DNA from: an uncultured Thermoproteales archaeon
GTDB lineage: Archaea > Thermoproteota > Thermoprotei > Thermoproteales > Thermoproteaceae
DNA length: 64,000 nt
Direction: 5' to 3'
Assembly: GCA_938027595.1 (NCBI GenBank)
Contig: CALJAK010000001.1
Location: 101,899 to 165,898 of the forward strand
Made by a program: the position numbers and the translations under genes. Numbering within the stretch: the stretch's first letter is position 1; each line of letters starts with the position of its first letter. Positions 8,009 through 16,844 of the stretch are shown here, in pieces. The notes under the pieces were generated by a model. That model was not told where the DNA came from, ran no database searches, and saw only the letters and a program-made list of their open reading frames with translations.

Positions 8009-8737
8009 TAGGAAACTCTGGTAGCCCACCTCCTCGATTTTCTTTATTATCTCCCCGCTGCCCTCCAGTACGACTCTGCCGTCCACCATTACGTATACTC
8101 TCGTGGGTTTCAAGAATTGTAGAACTCTGGCGTAGTGTGTAGATATCAACACTCCACTTCCGGAAGACGCCAATTTGGTGATTGCTCTCCCCACAGCCGC
8201 AATGCCGTCGATGTCGAGACCGCTGTCTGGCTCGTCGAAGATGGCGATTTTGGGTTCTATTAGTAGAGCTTGTAGCACTTCAGCTCTCTTGAACTCGCCG
8301 CCGCTGAAACCCACCCCGACGCCTCTGGAGAAGACTTCTGGCTTGAGCCCCAGCTCTGTGGCTATTTTCTGCGCCTGCGTCAAGACTTGGGGGTTTGGGT
8401 CAGTTAGTTTCTTTCCTCTCTTCACGTTAGACATGACTTGCAGTAGGAAGGTGAATCTAACCTCCGGCACGGATATGGGGTTTTGGAAACCCACAAATAT
8501 GCCTCTGCCGAACCTCTCTTCTGGAGTTAGAGTTTTGATGGATTCGCCGTCTAGCAAAATGTCGCCTTCTATAATTTCGTACTTTGGATTTCCGGCGATT
8601 GTTTGGAAAAGCGTGGATTTCCCACTGCCGTTTGGCCCCATCAACACCACCACCTCGCCGGTGGATACTGAAATGTTCACTCCCCTCAAAATCTCTCTCC
8701 CCCCCACAGCCACTCTCAAATTCTTCACTTCGAGCAT
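7991..8737 (-). CDS. sufC: SufC, ATPase of the SUF Fe-S cluster assembly system
   Basis: ABC-type cytosolic ATPase that drives Fe-S cluster assembly on the SufB scaffold. Walker A is GPNGSGKST, the Q-loop is VGFQNP, the ABC signature variant GFSGGEFKR and Walker B IAIFDEPDSGLD, with STHYARV as the switch histidine region. At 248 aa it has normal SufC length. It is divergent from sufB (63-bp gap) rather than in one operon with it. A C7 tract (8699-8705) lies near the N-terminal coding end. Its 3' end is overlapped by a candidate C/D sRNA on the other strand. Confidence 0.96.
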   Translation of the reverse strand: MLEVKNLRVAVGGREILRGVNISVSTGEVVVLMGPNGSGKSTLFQTIAGNPKYEIIEGDILLDGESIKTLTPEERFGRGIFVGFQNPISVPEVRFTFLLQVMSNVKRGKKLTDPNPQVLTQAQKIATELGLKPEVFSRGVGVGFSGGEFKRAEVLQALLIEPKIAIFDEPDSGLDIDGIAAVGRAITKLASSGSGVLISTHYARVLQFLKPTRVYVMVDGRVVLEGSGEIIKKIEEVGYQSFLESVGS

Positions 8738-8800
8738 GACAAGTCTCGAGTGGCATTATAAAAGCCTTAAAGAGATATATTTCCACATCGCAATGTTGAC

Positions 8801-10222
8801 ATGGACGTTGAGAGTTTACACACAACAATTAGCCATGTGGAGTCTATAGAAGAAGTCTTGGGGTACGAGAAGAAGTTTAATTACCAAGTGGAGCTCCGGG
8901 GCAAGATCACTAGAGACATGGTGGAGGAGGTTAGCAAACTCAAGGGGGAGCCAGACTGGATGCGTAGGTTGAGATTGAGGATGTTAGAGCTTTTCGAAAA
9001 AATGCCCACGCCCAAGTGGGTCAGGGCAGTGAGAGAGATCGATTTGGAAGCTCTAGTCCACTACGCCAAGCCGCAGACGCAAGTTGTGTCTAGTTGGGAC
9101 GAGGTGCCGAAAGAAATCAGGCAGTATTACGAGAAGTTGGGGTTGCCGGAGATAGAGGCGAAGGCGTTGTTGGGTCTGGGGGCGCAGTTCGATAGCGAAA
9201 TTATATACTTCAATTTGAAGAAGAAACTGCAGGAGAGGGGCGTCGTGATGTTGCCTATGGAGGAGGCGGTGAAGAAGTACCCAGAGTTGGTGCAGAAGTA
9301 TTTCATGAGGGTGTTTCCCCCTGAGCATAAATTCGCAGCGCTGCACGGCGCTCTGTGGTCGGGCGGCGTGTTCATCTACGTGCCGCCCGGCGTTAGGATA
9401 GAGCAGCCGCTAGAGACGTTTTTCTTCATTGGCCAATCTATGGAGTCGCAAATGGAGCACTCCATAGTAGTGGCCGACAGAGGTGCATACGTCCACTGGA
9501 TCGAGGGTTGCTCGGCGCCGCGGTTGCTTAAGTACTCGTTCCACAACGGCATGGTTGAGGGGTATGCACACGAAGACGCCACTTTGAAGATAACTACAGT
9601 GCAGAATTGGTCTAGAGACGTGGTTAACTTCAACAACAAGAGAGCTATTGCGGAAGCTCGGGCTAGAGTAAACTGGGTGGAGGGCTCCATAGGGAGCAAA
9701 ACTACGTACACCTTCCCCTCCACTGTACTGCTGGGCGAGGGGGCGGCTACAGAAATCGTGGGAATCACTGCGGCTAAGGGTCCCTACTGGAAGGAAAACG
9801 GGGCGAAAGTCTGGCACCTAGCGCCGAAGACTAACAGTAGGGTAGTGAATAAGAGCATCTCAGCCGAGGGCGGCGTGGTGGTGTATAGGGGAGTAATCCA
9901 CGTGCAGAGGGGGGCCAAACGCGCCAAGTCTCACGTGCAGTGCGACTCGCTCGTGTTAGACAAAGACTCTGCCACTTTGACCATACCGCATGATCAAGTG
10001 TTTGAAAAAACCGCCGTCGTGACGCACGAAGCCACAGCTTCCACAATATCTGAAGAGAAACTGACGTACCTCCGCACGCGCGGTCTGTCGGAAGCAGATG
10101 CGAAAGCTGCGGTGGTTTTGGGATTTGTAAGCGACATATTGAAAGATCTGCCGTTTGAATACGCAGTGGTTCTGGGCAGAGTGATTGAGTTGGAGTTTGG
10201 CAGATTGTCTAAAGTAGGGTAA
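8801..10222 (+). CDS. sufB: SufB, Fe-S cluster scaffold
   Basis: Scaffold for de novo Fe-S clusters, working with SufC. The protein (473 aa) has the SufB N-terminal segment, a middle region GVFIYVPPGVRIEQPLETFF, and the beta-helix core (VHWIEGCSAP, GSKTTYTFPSTVLLGEGA, ending with SARLT-like DSATLTIPHDQVFEKTAVVTHEA). The ATG is preceded by A+T-rich sequence shared with sufC. Together sufB and sufC form the minimal SUF system thought to be ancestral in archaea; no separate sufD, sufS or sufU is seen nearby. The gene downstream has its own promoter. Confidence 0.96.
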   Translation: MDVESLHTTISHVESIEEVLGYEKKFNYQVELRGKITRDMVEEVSKLKGEPDWMRRLRLRMLELFEKMPTPKWVRAVREIDLEALVHYAKPQTQVVSSWDEVPKEIRQYYEKLGLPEIEAKALLGLGAQFDSEIIYFNLKKKLQERGVVMLPMEEAVKKYPELVQKYFMRVFPPEHKFAALHGALWSGGVFIYVPPGVRIEQPLETFFFIGQSMESQMEHSIVVADRGAYVHWIEGCSAPRLLKYSFHNGMVEGYAHEDATLKITTVQNWSRDVVNFNNKRAIAEARARVNWVEGSIGSKTTYTFPSTVLLGEGAATEIVGITAAKGPYWKENGAKVWHLAPKTNSRVVNKSISAEGGVVVYRGVIHVQRGAKRAKSHVQCDSLVLDKDSATLTIPHDQVFEKTAVVTHEATASTISEEKLTYLRTRGLSEADAKAAVVLGFVSDILKDLPFEYAVVLGRVIELEFGRLSKVG

Positions 10223-10249
10223 TTTTTAAAGTGGGAAAAACGCAAAGTT

Positions 10250-10837
10250 ATGGAGTCTTGCATTTTGGAGAAGTTCTCCACATGTCAACCCGGGGGCGAC
10301 GTGGGAAGAGTTATGGCTATCGCCTTGGATATCATGAAGTCGCTAGAGGCATCGCCGTATGACATAATCGGCGTCGTTGTGGCTTTTGGGGTAGATGCAG
10401 ATTTGGCTAAGAGAAAACTCGGCGTGGAGATTTGGGGACATGTGAAGAAACCCGTGGCTACTTTTCTAGACAGATACGGCGGGAGGTTTGGACGTGTAGA
10501 GGTGGAGAGGAAACTTCTCGAGTTGTATAGAGCGTCAGCCTCCGACTGTCTCTGTCCAGTGGGCCCCATCGCGCCGGTGGGAGGGGGGTACGTGGTGCAG
10601 AGACCCTCTGGCATATATCTCTGTGGAGATGGCTGTAGAGAACTATCGCCGGAGCCCATAGCGCTTTATGAACATCCACGTGGCTGCATGTTGTACAACC
10701 CACCGTTGGTTCTGGCGGAGCAACCGCTGGCTTCTGTGGCAAATGTCTTGAAGCAACTCAAAATCTCCGAGCCGGAGTTAGTGGCGCGGTATCTATTGCC
10801 GGGTCTCTGTAGAGACCTCTGGGGGGTGTATCTTTAA
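10250..10837 (+). CDS. Cysteine-rich protein of unknown function, coupled to an ATP-grasp ligase
   Basis: A 195-aa protein that I do not recognise. It carries about eight cysteines, several in tight groups (SDCLCPVG, LCGDGCRE), suggesting a metal or Fe-S site. An N-terminal helical region (about 1-90) has no cysteine beyond C4 and C12. A TTTTTAAAG box at about 10224-10232 places a leaderless start at ATG 10250. The stop TAA overlaps the ATG of the ATP-grasp gene by one base (TAATG), so the two are likely coupled. Its position after sufB hints at Fe-S biology, but that is inference. Confidence 0.7.
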   Translation: MESCILEKFSTCQPGGDVGRVMAIALDIMKSLEASPYDIIGVVVAFGVDADLAKRKLGVEIWGHVKKPVATFLDRYGGRFGRVEVERKLLELYRASASDCLCPVGPIAPVGGGYVVQRPSGIYLCGDGCRELSPEPIALYEHPRGCMLYNPPLVLAEQPLASVANVLKQLKISEPELVARYLLPGLCRDLWGVYL

Positions 10838-11730
10838 TGATTGGGATAATTAGACCTTACGAAGTGGAGTTCAACCCGGGCGACGTGACTGACTTAGAGA
10901 ACGCCATTGAGAAAAGGGGCTACACACCCCTTAGGATATATGTAGACATGGTGGAAATACGGATGGGGTCTGGGATCGCAGTGCGACACGCCGTGGGGAG
11001 GAGTCAGCCAGTGGAAGTGTCGCTAGAGGGGGCGTTGCTTAGGCATTTGGGCATATTTAGAGATTTCGAACAACTCCTCCATCGAGTTTGGGTTGTGAAA
11101 GCGATGGAGGAGTCCGGTATATACGTCATGAATCCAGTTATGTCTTGGTTAGTGGCTGGCGACAAGACTGGCGCTCTGTTGAGGTTAACCAAGGCGGGGC
11201 TGCCGGTGCCGCCGACGTCAGTTAGTGAAAACATGTTTCTGGGGTACAGAGCGGTGGGTGAGTGGGGGAGGGTTGTGGTGAAGCAAACGCGTGGTGCCAT
11301 GGGATACGGCGTGTTTCTAGTTGACAACCCAGACGTGGCTTTCCACATATTCTCCACGTTGATGAATCTAAACAAACCGATATATGTCCAGAAGTATTTG
11401 GAGAAAAACGGCGGCGACTACAGAGTCGTAGTAGTGGGCGGCCGAGCCATCGGCGCTGAGTTTAGACGTGGAGATGGGTGGAAGACTAACGTGGCGCAGG
11501 GCGCCAAGCCGGAGGCTGCGAAACTAACTACAGAGTTAGAAGAACTCGCCGTGAGAGCTGTGCAAGTCTTGGGTTTAGACTACGGTGGGGTAGACATCGC
11601 CGAGACTAACGAGGGTTATTACATACTTGAGGTAAATCCCACGATGAGTTGGCAAGGTTTCAAAATGGCTACTGGGATAAACCCAGCCGATTACATAGTT
11701 GATTATTTGTTAGAGAAAATCAAGAGATAG
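10837..11730 (+). CDS. RimK/LysX-family ATP-grasp ligase
   Basis: ATP-grasp enzyme (297 aa) that should join a carboxylate, activated as acyl-phosphate, to an amine, as in RimK, LysX/ArgX or MptN. Visible are the nucleotide-binding strand GRVVVKQTRGAMGYGVFLV, the linker YVQKYLEKNGGDYRVVVVGG, and the Mg site YYILEVNPTMSWQGF. The tail ATGINPADYIVDYLL resembles LysX-type ends. The window also has homocitrate synthase and argF, so a LysW-dependent lysine/arginine role is possible. However, coupling to a cysteine-rich protein, not to LysW, argues for a different substrate. It overlaps argF tail to tail by 28 bp. Confidence 0.8.
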   Translation: MIGIIRPYEVEFNPGDVTDLENAIEKRGYTPLRIYVDMVEIRMGSGIAVRHAVGRSQPVEVSLEGALLRHLGIFRDFEQLLHRVWVVKAMEESGIYVMNPVMSWLVAGDKTGALLRLTKAGLPVPPTSVSENMFLGYRAVGEWGRVVVKQTRGAMGYGVFLVDNPDVAFHIFSTLMNLNKPIYVQKYLEKNGGDYRVVVVGGRAIGAEFRRGDGWKTNVAQGAKPEAAKLTTELEELAVRAVQVLGLDYGGVDIAETNEGYYILEVNPTMSWQGFKMATGINPADYIVDYLLEKIKR

Positions 11731-12632
11731 GAATAAACGGCTTTAGCTGTGTGCATTCTATTCTCTGCTTGATCCCAAACGGCGGATTGCACTCCGTCGA
11801 TGACTTCGTCAGTCACCTCCTCCCCCCTCCGCGCCGGTAGGCAGTGTAGGAAAATAGCTTGTTTACCAGCTATCTCCATCACGTGGCGATTTACTTGATA
11901 AGGTTTCAAAAGTCTCCGCCTCTCTTCTGCCTCTTTCTCGAAACCCATGGAGATCCAGACGTCTGTATAAACACCGTCGACACCCCCCACGTCGTTTATG
12001 GAGTCACTGTAGTACACATTGCCGCCGGTTCTAACTAAATCTTCACGGAGTTCGTCTACCAGCCTGTAGTTCCACAGTTGTTTTGGACCAATTAGCCTGA
12101 CTTCCCACCCCAACTTCGCGCCGATTAATGTCAAGCTAGTAGCCACGTTGTTTGCCACGTCGCCTAGGAAAGCGATTTTCAAACCGCGTAATTTCCCGAG
12201 TCTCTCCCACAGAGTGAGAGCGTCCGCCAGCGCTTGTAGGGGGTGGTGTTTGTCTGAGAGAGCGTTTATCACAGGTATCGAACTGTATCTAGCCATTTCT
12301 TCTAGAGTCTCATGTCTATAGACGCGCGCCGCCACCGCCGAGGCGTAGCGAGACACAGTCTTCACAGTGTCGTGTATAGTCTCCCCCCGGCCGATCTGCA
12401 ACTCAGCCGGCGTTGTGTACACTGGATGCATGCCCAACTGCACCGCGGCTGAGGTTAGAGACAGTCTAGTCCTGGTGCTCGGCTTCTCGAAATACAACAC
12501 CACCACTCTGCCCGGGAGTAGTGGTGTGTAGATTTCTCCCACCCTATGGCGAATTTTGAATTCTCTAGATATGTGGAGTAGTTGTTCAATCTCGTAATGT
12601 GAAAACTCCAGTAGCGTCAATAAATGTTTCAC
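11703..12632 (-). CDS. argF: Ornithine carbamoyltransferase
   Basis: Makes citrulline from ornithine and carbamoyl phosphate in arginine biosynthesis. The carbamoyl-phosphate motif STRTRLS, the HPLQALAD motif and the ornithine-site FLHCLPA are all intact; 309 aa is the normal length. The start is GTG 12632, with a TATAAATA box about 25 nt upstream inside the last codons of the homocitrate synthase gene. argF can therefore be transcribed on its own as well as by read-through from that gene, which ends 16 bp before it. It overlaps the convergent ATP-grasp gene by 28 bp. Confidence 0.95.
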   Translation of the reverse strand: MKHLLTLLEFSHYEIEQLLHISREFKIRHRVGEIYTPLLPGRVVVLYFEKPSTRTRLSLTSAAVQLGMHPVYTTPAELQIGRGETIHDTVKTVSRYASAVAARVYRHETLEEMARYSSIPVINALSDKHHPLQALADALTLWERLGKLRGLKIAFLGDVANNVATSLTLIGAKLGWEVRLIGPKQLWNYRLVDELREDLVRTGGNVYYSDSINDVGGVDGVYTDVWISMGFEKEAEERRRLLKPYQVNRHVMEIAGKQAIFLHCLPARRGEEVTDEVIDGVQSAVWDQAENRMHTAKAVYSYLLIFSNK

Positions 12633-12648
12633 ATGTAGATTTAGAGAG

Positions 12649-14061
12649 TTATTTATATTGTGTGGGCATTTCTTTCAACACCAAGCTGGTCAGAGTAGAA
12701 GCCACCCCCCTCACTTCTCTAATGTTCTCAATGACGTTGTTTAATTCTTCAGTGTTTTGCGCCACGACTTTAATTACAATGTCGTATTCTCCCGTAATTT
12801 CAGACACAGAAACCACGTTCCTCAACGCAGCCACTCGCCTAGCTACTGAAGTGGTGTAGACGTTGTTATCTACTTTCACCCACACGTACGCCTCTATGTG
12901 TCTATTCACTTTCGGTTTGAATGCAGTTTTAGTCACTCTCTCCAGGATGTCTAGCAAGTCTTCATCTCTGAGTCTCCTCGCGACCGTTTTCTTCACTTCC
13001 TCCACAACTTTATCCAAGACTTGAGGTGGAATTGTAATCCCCATGTGTTCTAACCTATGCATTATTGCCTTCCTACCACTGTATTTATCAAGTGAGAAAT
13101 CACGCGACCTACCCACCACCTCCGGCGGGATTGGTTCATAAGTTTCCGGGTTCGCAATCACGCCAGCTTGATGCACGCCGGCTTTGTGTGTGAAGGCGTT
13201 TTCCCCAACTACTGGGAAAGTGGGCATGAGAGGAATCCCACTAGCTGTCTCCACTAAGGCAGTTATCTTTGGCAATTCTCTCAAATTCACTAACTCCACC
13301 CCGTAGTGGTAGTAATAAGCCGCTACGAATACTTGAAGCGGCGTTATGCCCGCCCTCTCCCCCAAGCCGTTTACAGTGGTGTGCACTACATCAGCCCCAC
13401 TCTCCACCGCGGCGAGGCTGTTAGCTACAGCCATGCCGAAGTCGTTGTGTGCATGTATGTCTAACCCCACGGTGGGCACGGCGTTTTTGATTTTACTAAA
13501 TACTTCTCTAACTCGCTTCGGCGTAAATATACCCACAGTGTCGGCAATGCTGACTCTATCGGCACCAGCTTGGTGGGCGGTTTTCACCACTTGTATTAAG
13601 TAAGTCAAGTCTGCTCTAGAGGCGTCCTCCGCGGTGAACCTCACCGCCACTCCGTGGGAGCGGGCTAGAGAAACCATCTCTCCAATTATCTGCAGCGCCT
13701 CCTCTCTACTCTTCCTATGTTTGTGTTTCAAATGCACGTCGCTGACGCCGTAGAATATAGCCACTCTATCTGGCTCTAGAGAAGCCGCGGTTTCTATGTC
13801 TTGCCGCGTTGATCTAGAGTGCGCAATTATGTGACTCTCTATCTCTCCCCCCCTCTTCATAGACACTATTTTCTTAATGGCTGACTTTATGTCTGGAGCT
13901 ACGGTGGGGTCCCCCACTTCGATCATTCCAACTCCCAAGTCTGACAAAGCCTTGGCGATCCTAACGCGCCACTCTTCTGAAAATATAACGCCGGGAGTTT
14001 GCTCTCCCTCTCTCAACGTTGAGTCTAGTATCGTAATTTCCCCGCCTGTTCCATAGTGCAC
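12649..14061 (-). CDS. Homocitrate synthase with C-terminal RAM domain
   Basis: Condenses acetyl-CoA with 2-oxoglutarate as the first step of alpha-aminoadipate lysine synthesis (inferred). The DRE-TIM barrel shows [30 protein letters not shown] and the GLGERAG signature. After about residue 390 comes an Lrp/AsnC-type RAM domain (EAYVWVKVDNNVYTTSVARR ... ITGEYDIVIKVVAQN). Sulfolobus homocitrate synthases have the same extra domain, where lysine feedback acts. It starts at GTG 14061, 36 bp from the divergent ferredoxin gene. A 2-isopropylmalate synthase activity is less likely because leuA is present at 16.8 kb. Confidence 0.85.
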   Translation of the reverse strand: MHYGTGGEITILDSTLREGEQTPGVIFSEEWRVRIAKALSDLGVGMIEVGDPTVAPDIKSAIKKIVSMKRGGEIESHIIAHSRSTRQDIETAASLEPDRVAIFYGVSDVHLKHKHRKSREEALQIIGEMVSLARSHGVAVRFTAEDASRADLTYLIQVVKTAHQAGADRVSIADTVGIFTPKRVREVFSKIKNAVPTVGLDIHAHNDFGMAVANSLAAVESGADVVHTTVNGLGERAGITPLQVFVAAYYYHYGVELVNLRELPKITALVETASGIPLMPTFPVVGENAFTHKAGVHQAGVIANPETYEPIPPEVVGRSRDFSLDKYSGRKAIMHRLEHMGITIPPQVLDKVVEEVKKTVARRLRDEDLLDILERVTKTAFKPKVNRHIEAYVWVKVDNNVYTTSVARRVAALRNVVSVSEITGEYDIVIKVVAQNTEELNNVIENIREVRGVASTLTSLVLKEMPTQYK

Positions 14062-14097
14062 ACTACATCCTCTTTATAAATCTTGTATATTTTGACT

Positions 14098-15861
14098 GTG
14101 TCACTCTACTGGTGTGTAGATTTGAACCTCCCGGCGCTGGAGCCCGTGGTGGAGAAGTGCGGCAATTACATAGAGGTAAAGATAACTCAACCACGAGACC
14201 CCCGCCCGGCCTTCGCTGTGGACGTGGAGGTCACCAGAGCCGCCGTGGTGAACGAGTTCGGCGACGGGCGGTTGGCTGAGTTGTTGATCCCAAGCGACGA
14301 GGTTGTGTTGTTGAACAAAATACCTGGATATGCAGACCAAGCAGACGAGGTGGTGGTCAGAGGCAGAGTGGTGGGGCATAGGTTTTACGATCTGACGGAG
14401 AGGCGGTGGCGCTTTAGGCCGCTGTACGAAGGCGTGGCCACTATGTTGGAGAAGCGACTTGGCTACTGGGCTGTGGTGGACATGGCGGAGTTGCCGCCCG
14501 GCTACGACATACATAGCGAGAGAGTAGTGGAGGGCTCTCTCCCCAGCGATAGATATAGACATGTGGCTCTCTCCACTACAGACGGAAAAATTCATGGAGT
14601 GGGCAAATTGTTCAGGGGAGGTAGACTACACGTGGTGAAGTCTTGGCGAGCTAAGCGCCCGCTGCCACTGGGCAAGCCCTCTAGTTTGAGAGACGCCGCG
14701 CTTTTGAATGGGGAATATTTAGAGAGAAAGAGTAGAGAAGCCATAGACTTCATTAGAAGTTTGGAGAAATACGGCAAGCCCATTGTGGTTTCTTACTCCG
14801 GCGGCAAAGACAGTTTGGTGGCGCTGGACCTCACGGCTAGAGCCGGCGTAGAGTTCTACATATATTTCAACGACACGGGGTTGGAGCCAACGGAGACTTA
14901 CCAAAACGTGGCGAAAGTGGCTGAGGCTTACGGAGCTGAGCTCATAGTAGGCAGCGCCGGGGAGAGGTTCTGGAGTGCAGTGGAGAAGTTCGGACTACCC
15001 GCCAGAGACTACAGGTGGTGTTGTAAAGTGATTAAGTTAGCTCCAACCACAAAAGCGCTTAGGGAGAGATTTCCAAACGGCTACGTCAGCGTTGTGGGTC
15101 AGAGGGGGGTCGAGTCTTTTCTCAGGGCGAGACTTCCGCGAGTGTCTCAAAGCAAGTGGGTAGCTGGCTCTCTAGTGGCTGCCCCACTGCAAGACTGGAC
15201 TGCGCTGGAGGTGTGGCTCTATATATATTTACACAACCTCCCCTACAACCCGGCGTATGAAAAGGGCTTCGACCGCTTGGGTTGCGTAATTTGCCCAGCT
15301 AACGAAATGGCTGAGTTAGACTCAGTGAGGTTACACTATCCAGAAACCCACCGGCGGCTAGAGGAAGTGGCTGTTAAGCAAGTCAGTGGGGAAGTCTGGA
15401 GACTCGGCCTCTGGCGGTGGCGGTCGGGGACCCCCGGAGACGTGGCTAGGTGGCTGAAGAGAGAGTGGCGGGGGGAAACGCCAGTGAGAGTGACTAAATA
15501 CGGCGGTCGCTTAGTGATTGAGCTAAACACAGAGCCAAACTTAGAGACTTTGAGAGAATTACTTAAAATGATTGGCGAAGTGAGGGGAGATACAGTGGTT
15601 GGTGGGAGGGGGGCCGTGAGAGTGTATAGAGAGGGCGCCGCGTGGGTTGTAGAGTCTAGAGACGAGAAGTTAGCCAAAGACGCCGCTGGGCTTTTAGTCA
15701 GATCTGCGGTTTGTGGAGATTGCGACCTCTGCGTGTATTGGTGCCCCACGGGGGCACTGCGGAGAGTTGGTCCGGGGAGGAGTTTTTCTGTCGACTCCAA
15801 ATGCGTCGGTTGTTTGCTCTGCAGTTCTGCATGTCCCGCAGTTCAATACCTCGTGAAATGA
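14098..15861 (+). CDS. PAPS-reductase-like protein with ferredoxin domain
   Basis: A 587-aa multidomain protein of an archaeal PAPS-reductase-like family. The N-terminal 200 residues probably include a PUA-like domain. The middle is an adenine-nucleotide alpha-hydrolase domain with PP-loop SYSGGKDSL and a Cys pair in YRWCCKV, plus GCVICPANE. The C-terminus has two [4Fe-4S] motifs: CGDCDLCVYWCP and CVGCLLCSSACP. The physiological reaction is unknown (sulfonucleotide reduction or thiolation of RNA are options). GTG 14098 is preferred over TTG 14083 because TTTATAAAT (14073-14081) lies 25 nt upstream. Its stop overlaps the archaemetzincin ATG as ATGA. Confidence 0.85.
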   Translation: MSLYWCVDLNLPALEPVVEKCGNYIEVKITQPRDPRPAFAVDVEVTRAAVVNEFGDGRLAELLIPSDEVVLLNKIPGYADQADEVVVRGRVVGHRFYDLTERRWRFRPLYEGVATMLEKRLGYWAVVDMAELPPGYDIHSERVVEGSLPSDRYRHVALSTTDGKIHGVGKLFRGGRLHVVKSWRAKRPLPLGKPSSLRDAALLNGEYLERKSREAIDFIRSLEKYGKPIVVSYSGGKDSLVALDLTARAGVEFYIYFNDTGLEPTETYQNVAKVAEAYGAELIVGSAGERFWSAVEKFGLPARDYRWCCKVIKLAPTTKALRERFPNGYVSVVGQRGVESFLRARLPRVSQSKWVAGSLVAAPLQDWTALEVWLYIYLHNLPYNPAYEKGFDRLGCVICPANEMAELDSVRLHYPETHRRLEEVAVKQVSGEVWRLGLWRWRSGTPGDVARWLKREWRGETPVRVTKYGGRLVIELNTEPNLETLRELLKMIGEVRGDTVVGGRGAVRVYREGAAWVVESRDEKLAKDAAGLLVRSAVCGDCDLCVYWCPTGALRRVGPGRSFSVDSKCVGCLLCSSACPAVQYLVK

Positions 15862-16322
15862 AGCCTAGACTAGTGGTGTACATACCGCCGGCGATGCAGC
15901 CGGTGGACGTCCCAGAGTTTGAAGTAGAGTGGCGGAGTCACAAAATAGACGTGAGACTCTTTCTAAACGACACGGGGGGACAGTGTAGGGCGGACGAGGT
16001 AGTGAGAAGACTAGCCGGTGGGGGCCCGCCCTCGGTGTACGTGTTGGATTGCGACGGTTACTACCCTGGTCTGAATTTTGTGTTTGGATTGGCGATACCC
16101 GCGCTTAGAACCGCCGTAGTTTTCACAGAGAGACTCCGCGGCGTCAAGTTCGGCGAGCGGTTGGCGAAGGAAATCACACACGAGGGGGGACATCTCTACG
16201 GACTCGGCCACTGTAGAGACCCCACGTGCGTCATGTATTTCAGCAACACTATACACGACACAGATAGGAAGAGAGTCACCTTCTGCCATCGGTGTAAGTC
16301 ACTTCTTCAGAAAGTTAAGTAA
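15858..16322 (+). CDS. amzA: Archaemetzincin, zinc metallopeptidase
   Basis: A 154-aa metzincin-clan protease. The extended zinc motif HEGGHLYGLGHC is present, followed by DPTCVMYFSNT (the Met-turn) and a late Cys pair ([10 protein letters not shown]) typical of archaelysins, which bind a second zinc. No signal peptide is visible, so it is likely cytosolic. Its open frame extends further upstream in an alternative reading, but ATG 15858 overlaps the stop of the ferredoxin gene (ATGA) and gives the normal length for the family. It overlaps the convergent leuD by 24 bp. The substrate is unknown. Confidence 0.92.
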   Translation: MKPRLVVYIPPAMQPVDVPEFEVEWRSHKIDVRLFLNDTGGQCRADEVVRRLAGGGPPSVYVLDCDGYYPGLNFVFGLAIPALRTAVVFTERLRGVKFGERLAKEITHEGGHLYGLGHCRDPTCVMYFSNTIHDTDRKRVTFCHRCKSLLQKVK

Positions 16323-16775
16323 CCCACCTGCCTTCAGTATCTCCAGCGGCAAACCCGTGAGGGGTTTCCCCACAATCTCCTCTCCAGTATCCAAGTTAGT
16401 CACCACGCCCCTCTCCAAGTCTAGCTCTAGGGTGTCTCCTTCTCTCACCTTACTCCCGACGCTGGCTTGTAACACCGGCAGCCCCACGTTTATGGCGTTT
16501 CTGAAGAAAATTCTTGCGAAGCTTTCAGCTACTACCGCCACCACCCCCGCTCCCTTCAGCGCTATGGCTGCTTGCTCTCTCGAAGACCCCATGCCGAAAG
16601 CCCGTCCGGCCACCAACACGGCGCCTCCTGCTTTCTTGTGGAAGTGGGGGTCTATGGGCTCCATGGCGTGTTGACCAAGTATTTTGGGGTCTGTATAGAC
16701 TAAATACTTGGCTGGTATTATCACGTCTGTGTCTATTTTGTCTCCGTAGACTATGGCTCTCCCCCTGAGGCGCAT
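16299..16775 (-). CDS. leuD: 3-isopropylmalate dehydratase small subunit
   Basis: Small (swivelling) subunit of the aconitase-like dehydratase that isomerises 2- to 3-isopropylmalate in leucine synthesis; archaeal forms may also act as homoaconitase. The motifs [14 protein letters not shown] and [15 protein letters not shown] are typical, and 158 aa is the usual archaeal length. It is divergent from leuA across a 69-bp gap with a TATATATA box about 25 nt before ATG 16775. The partner large subunit leuC is not in the window. Assignment to leucine rather than lysine synthesis rests on its neighbours. Confidence 0.9.
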   Translation of the reverse strand: MRLRGRAIVYGDKIDTDVIIPAKYLVYTDPKILGQHAMEPIDPHFHKKAGGAVLVAGRAFGMGSSREQAAIALKGAGVVAVVAESFARIFFRNAINVGLPVLQASVGSKVREGDTLELDLERGVVTNLDTGEEIVGKPLTGLPLEILKAGGLLNFLKK

Positions 16776-16815
16776 GTGGAGTTAATTGCGAGGCTATATA
16801 TACTTCTCATGAAAA

Positions 16816-16826
16816 AATTTATATAT
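16816..16826 (+). promoter_or_regulatory. TATA-like box for leuA
   Basis: AATTTATATATG lies about 25 nt before ATG 16845, the spacing used by leaderless genes in this window. This is important because it fixes translation start at an ATG that is out of frame with the rest of leuA. The divergent leuD has its own TATATATA box at about 16793-16800. Confidence 0.6.
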
Positions 16827-16844
16827 GTGATTTTCATGCCACAT

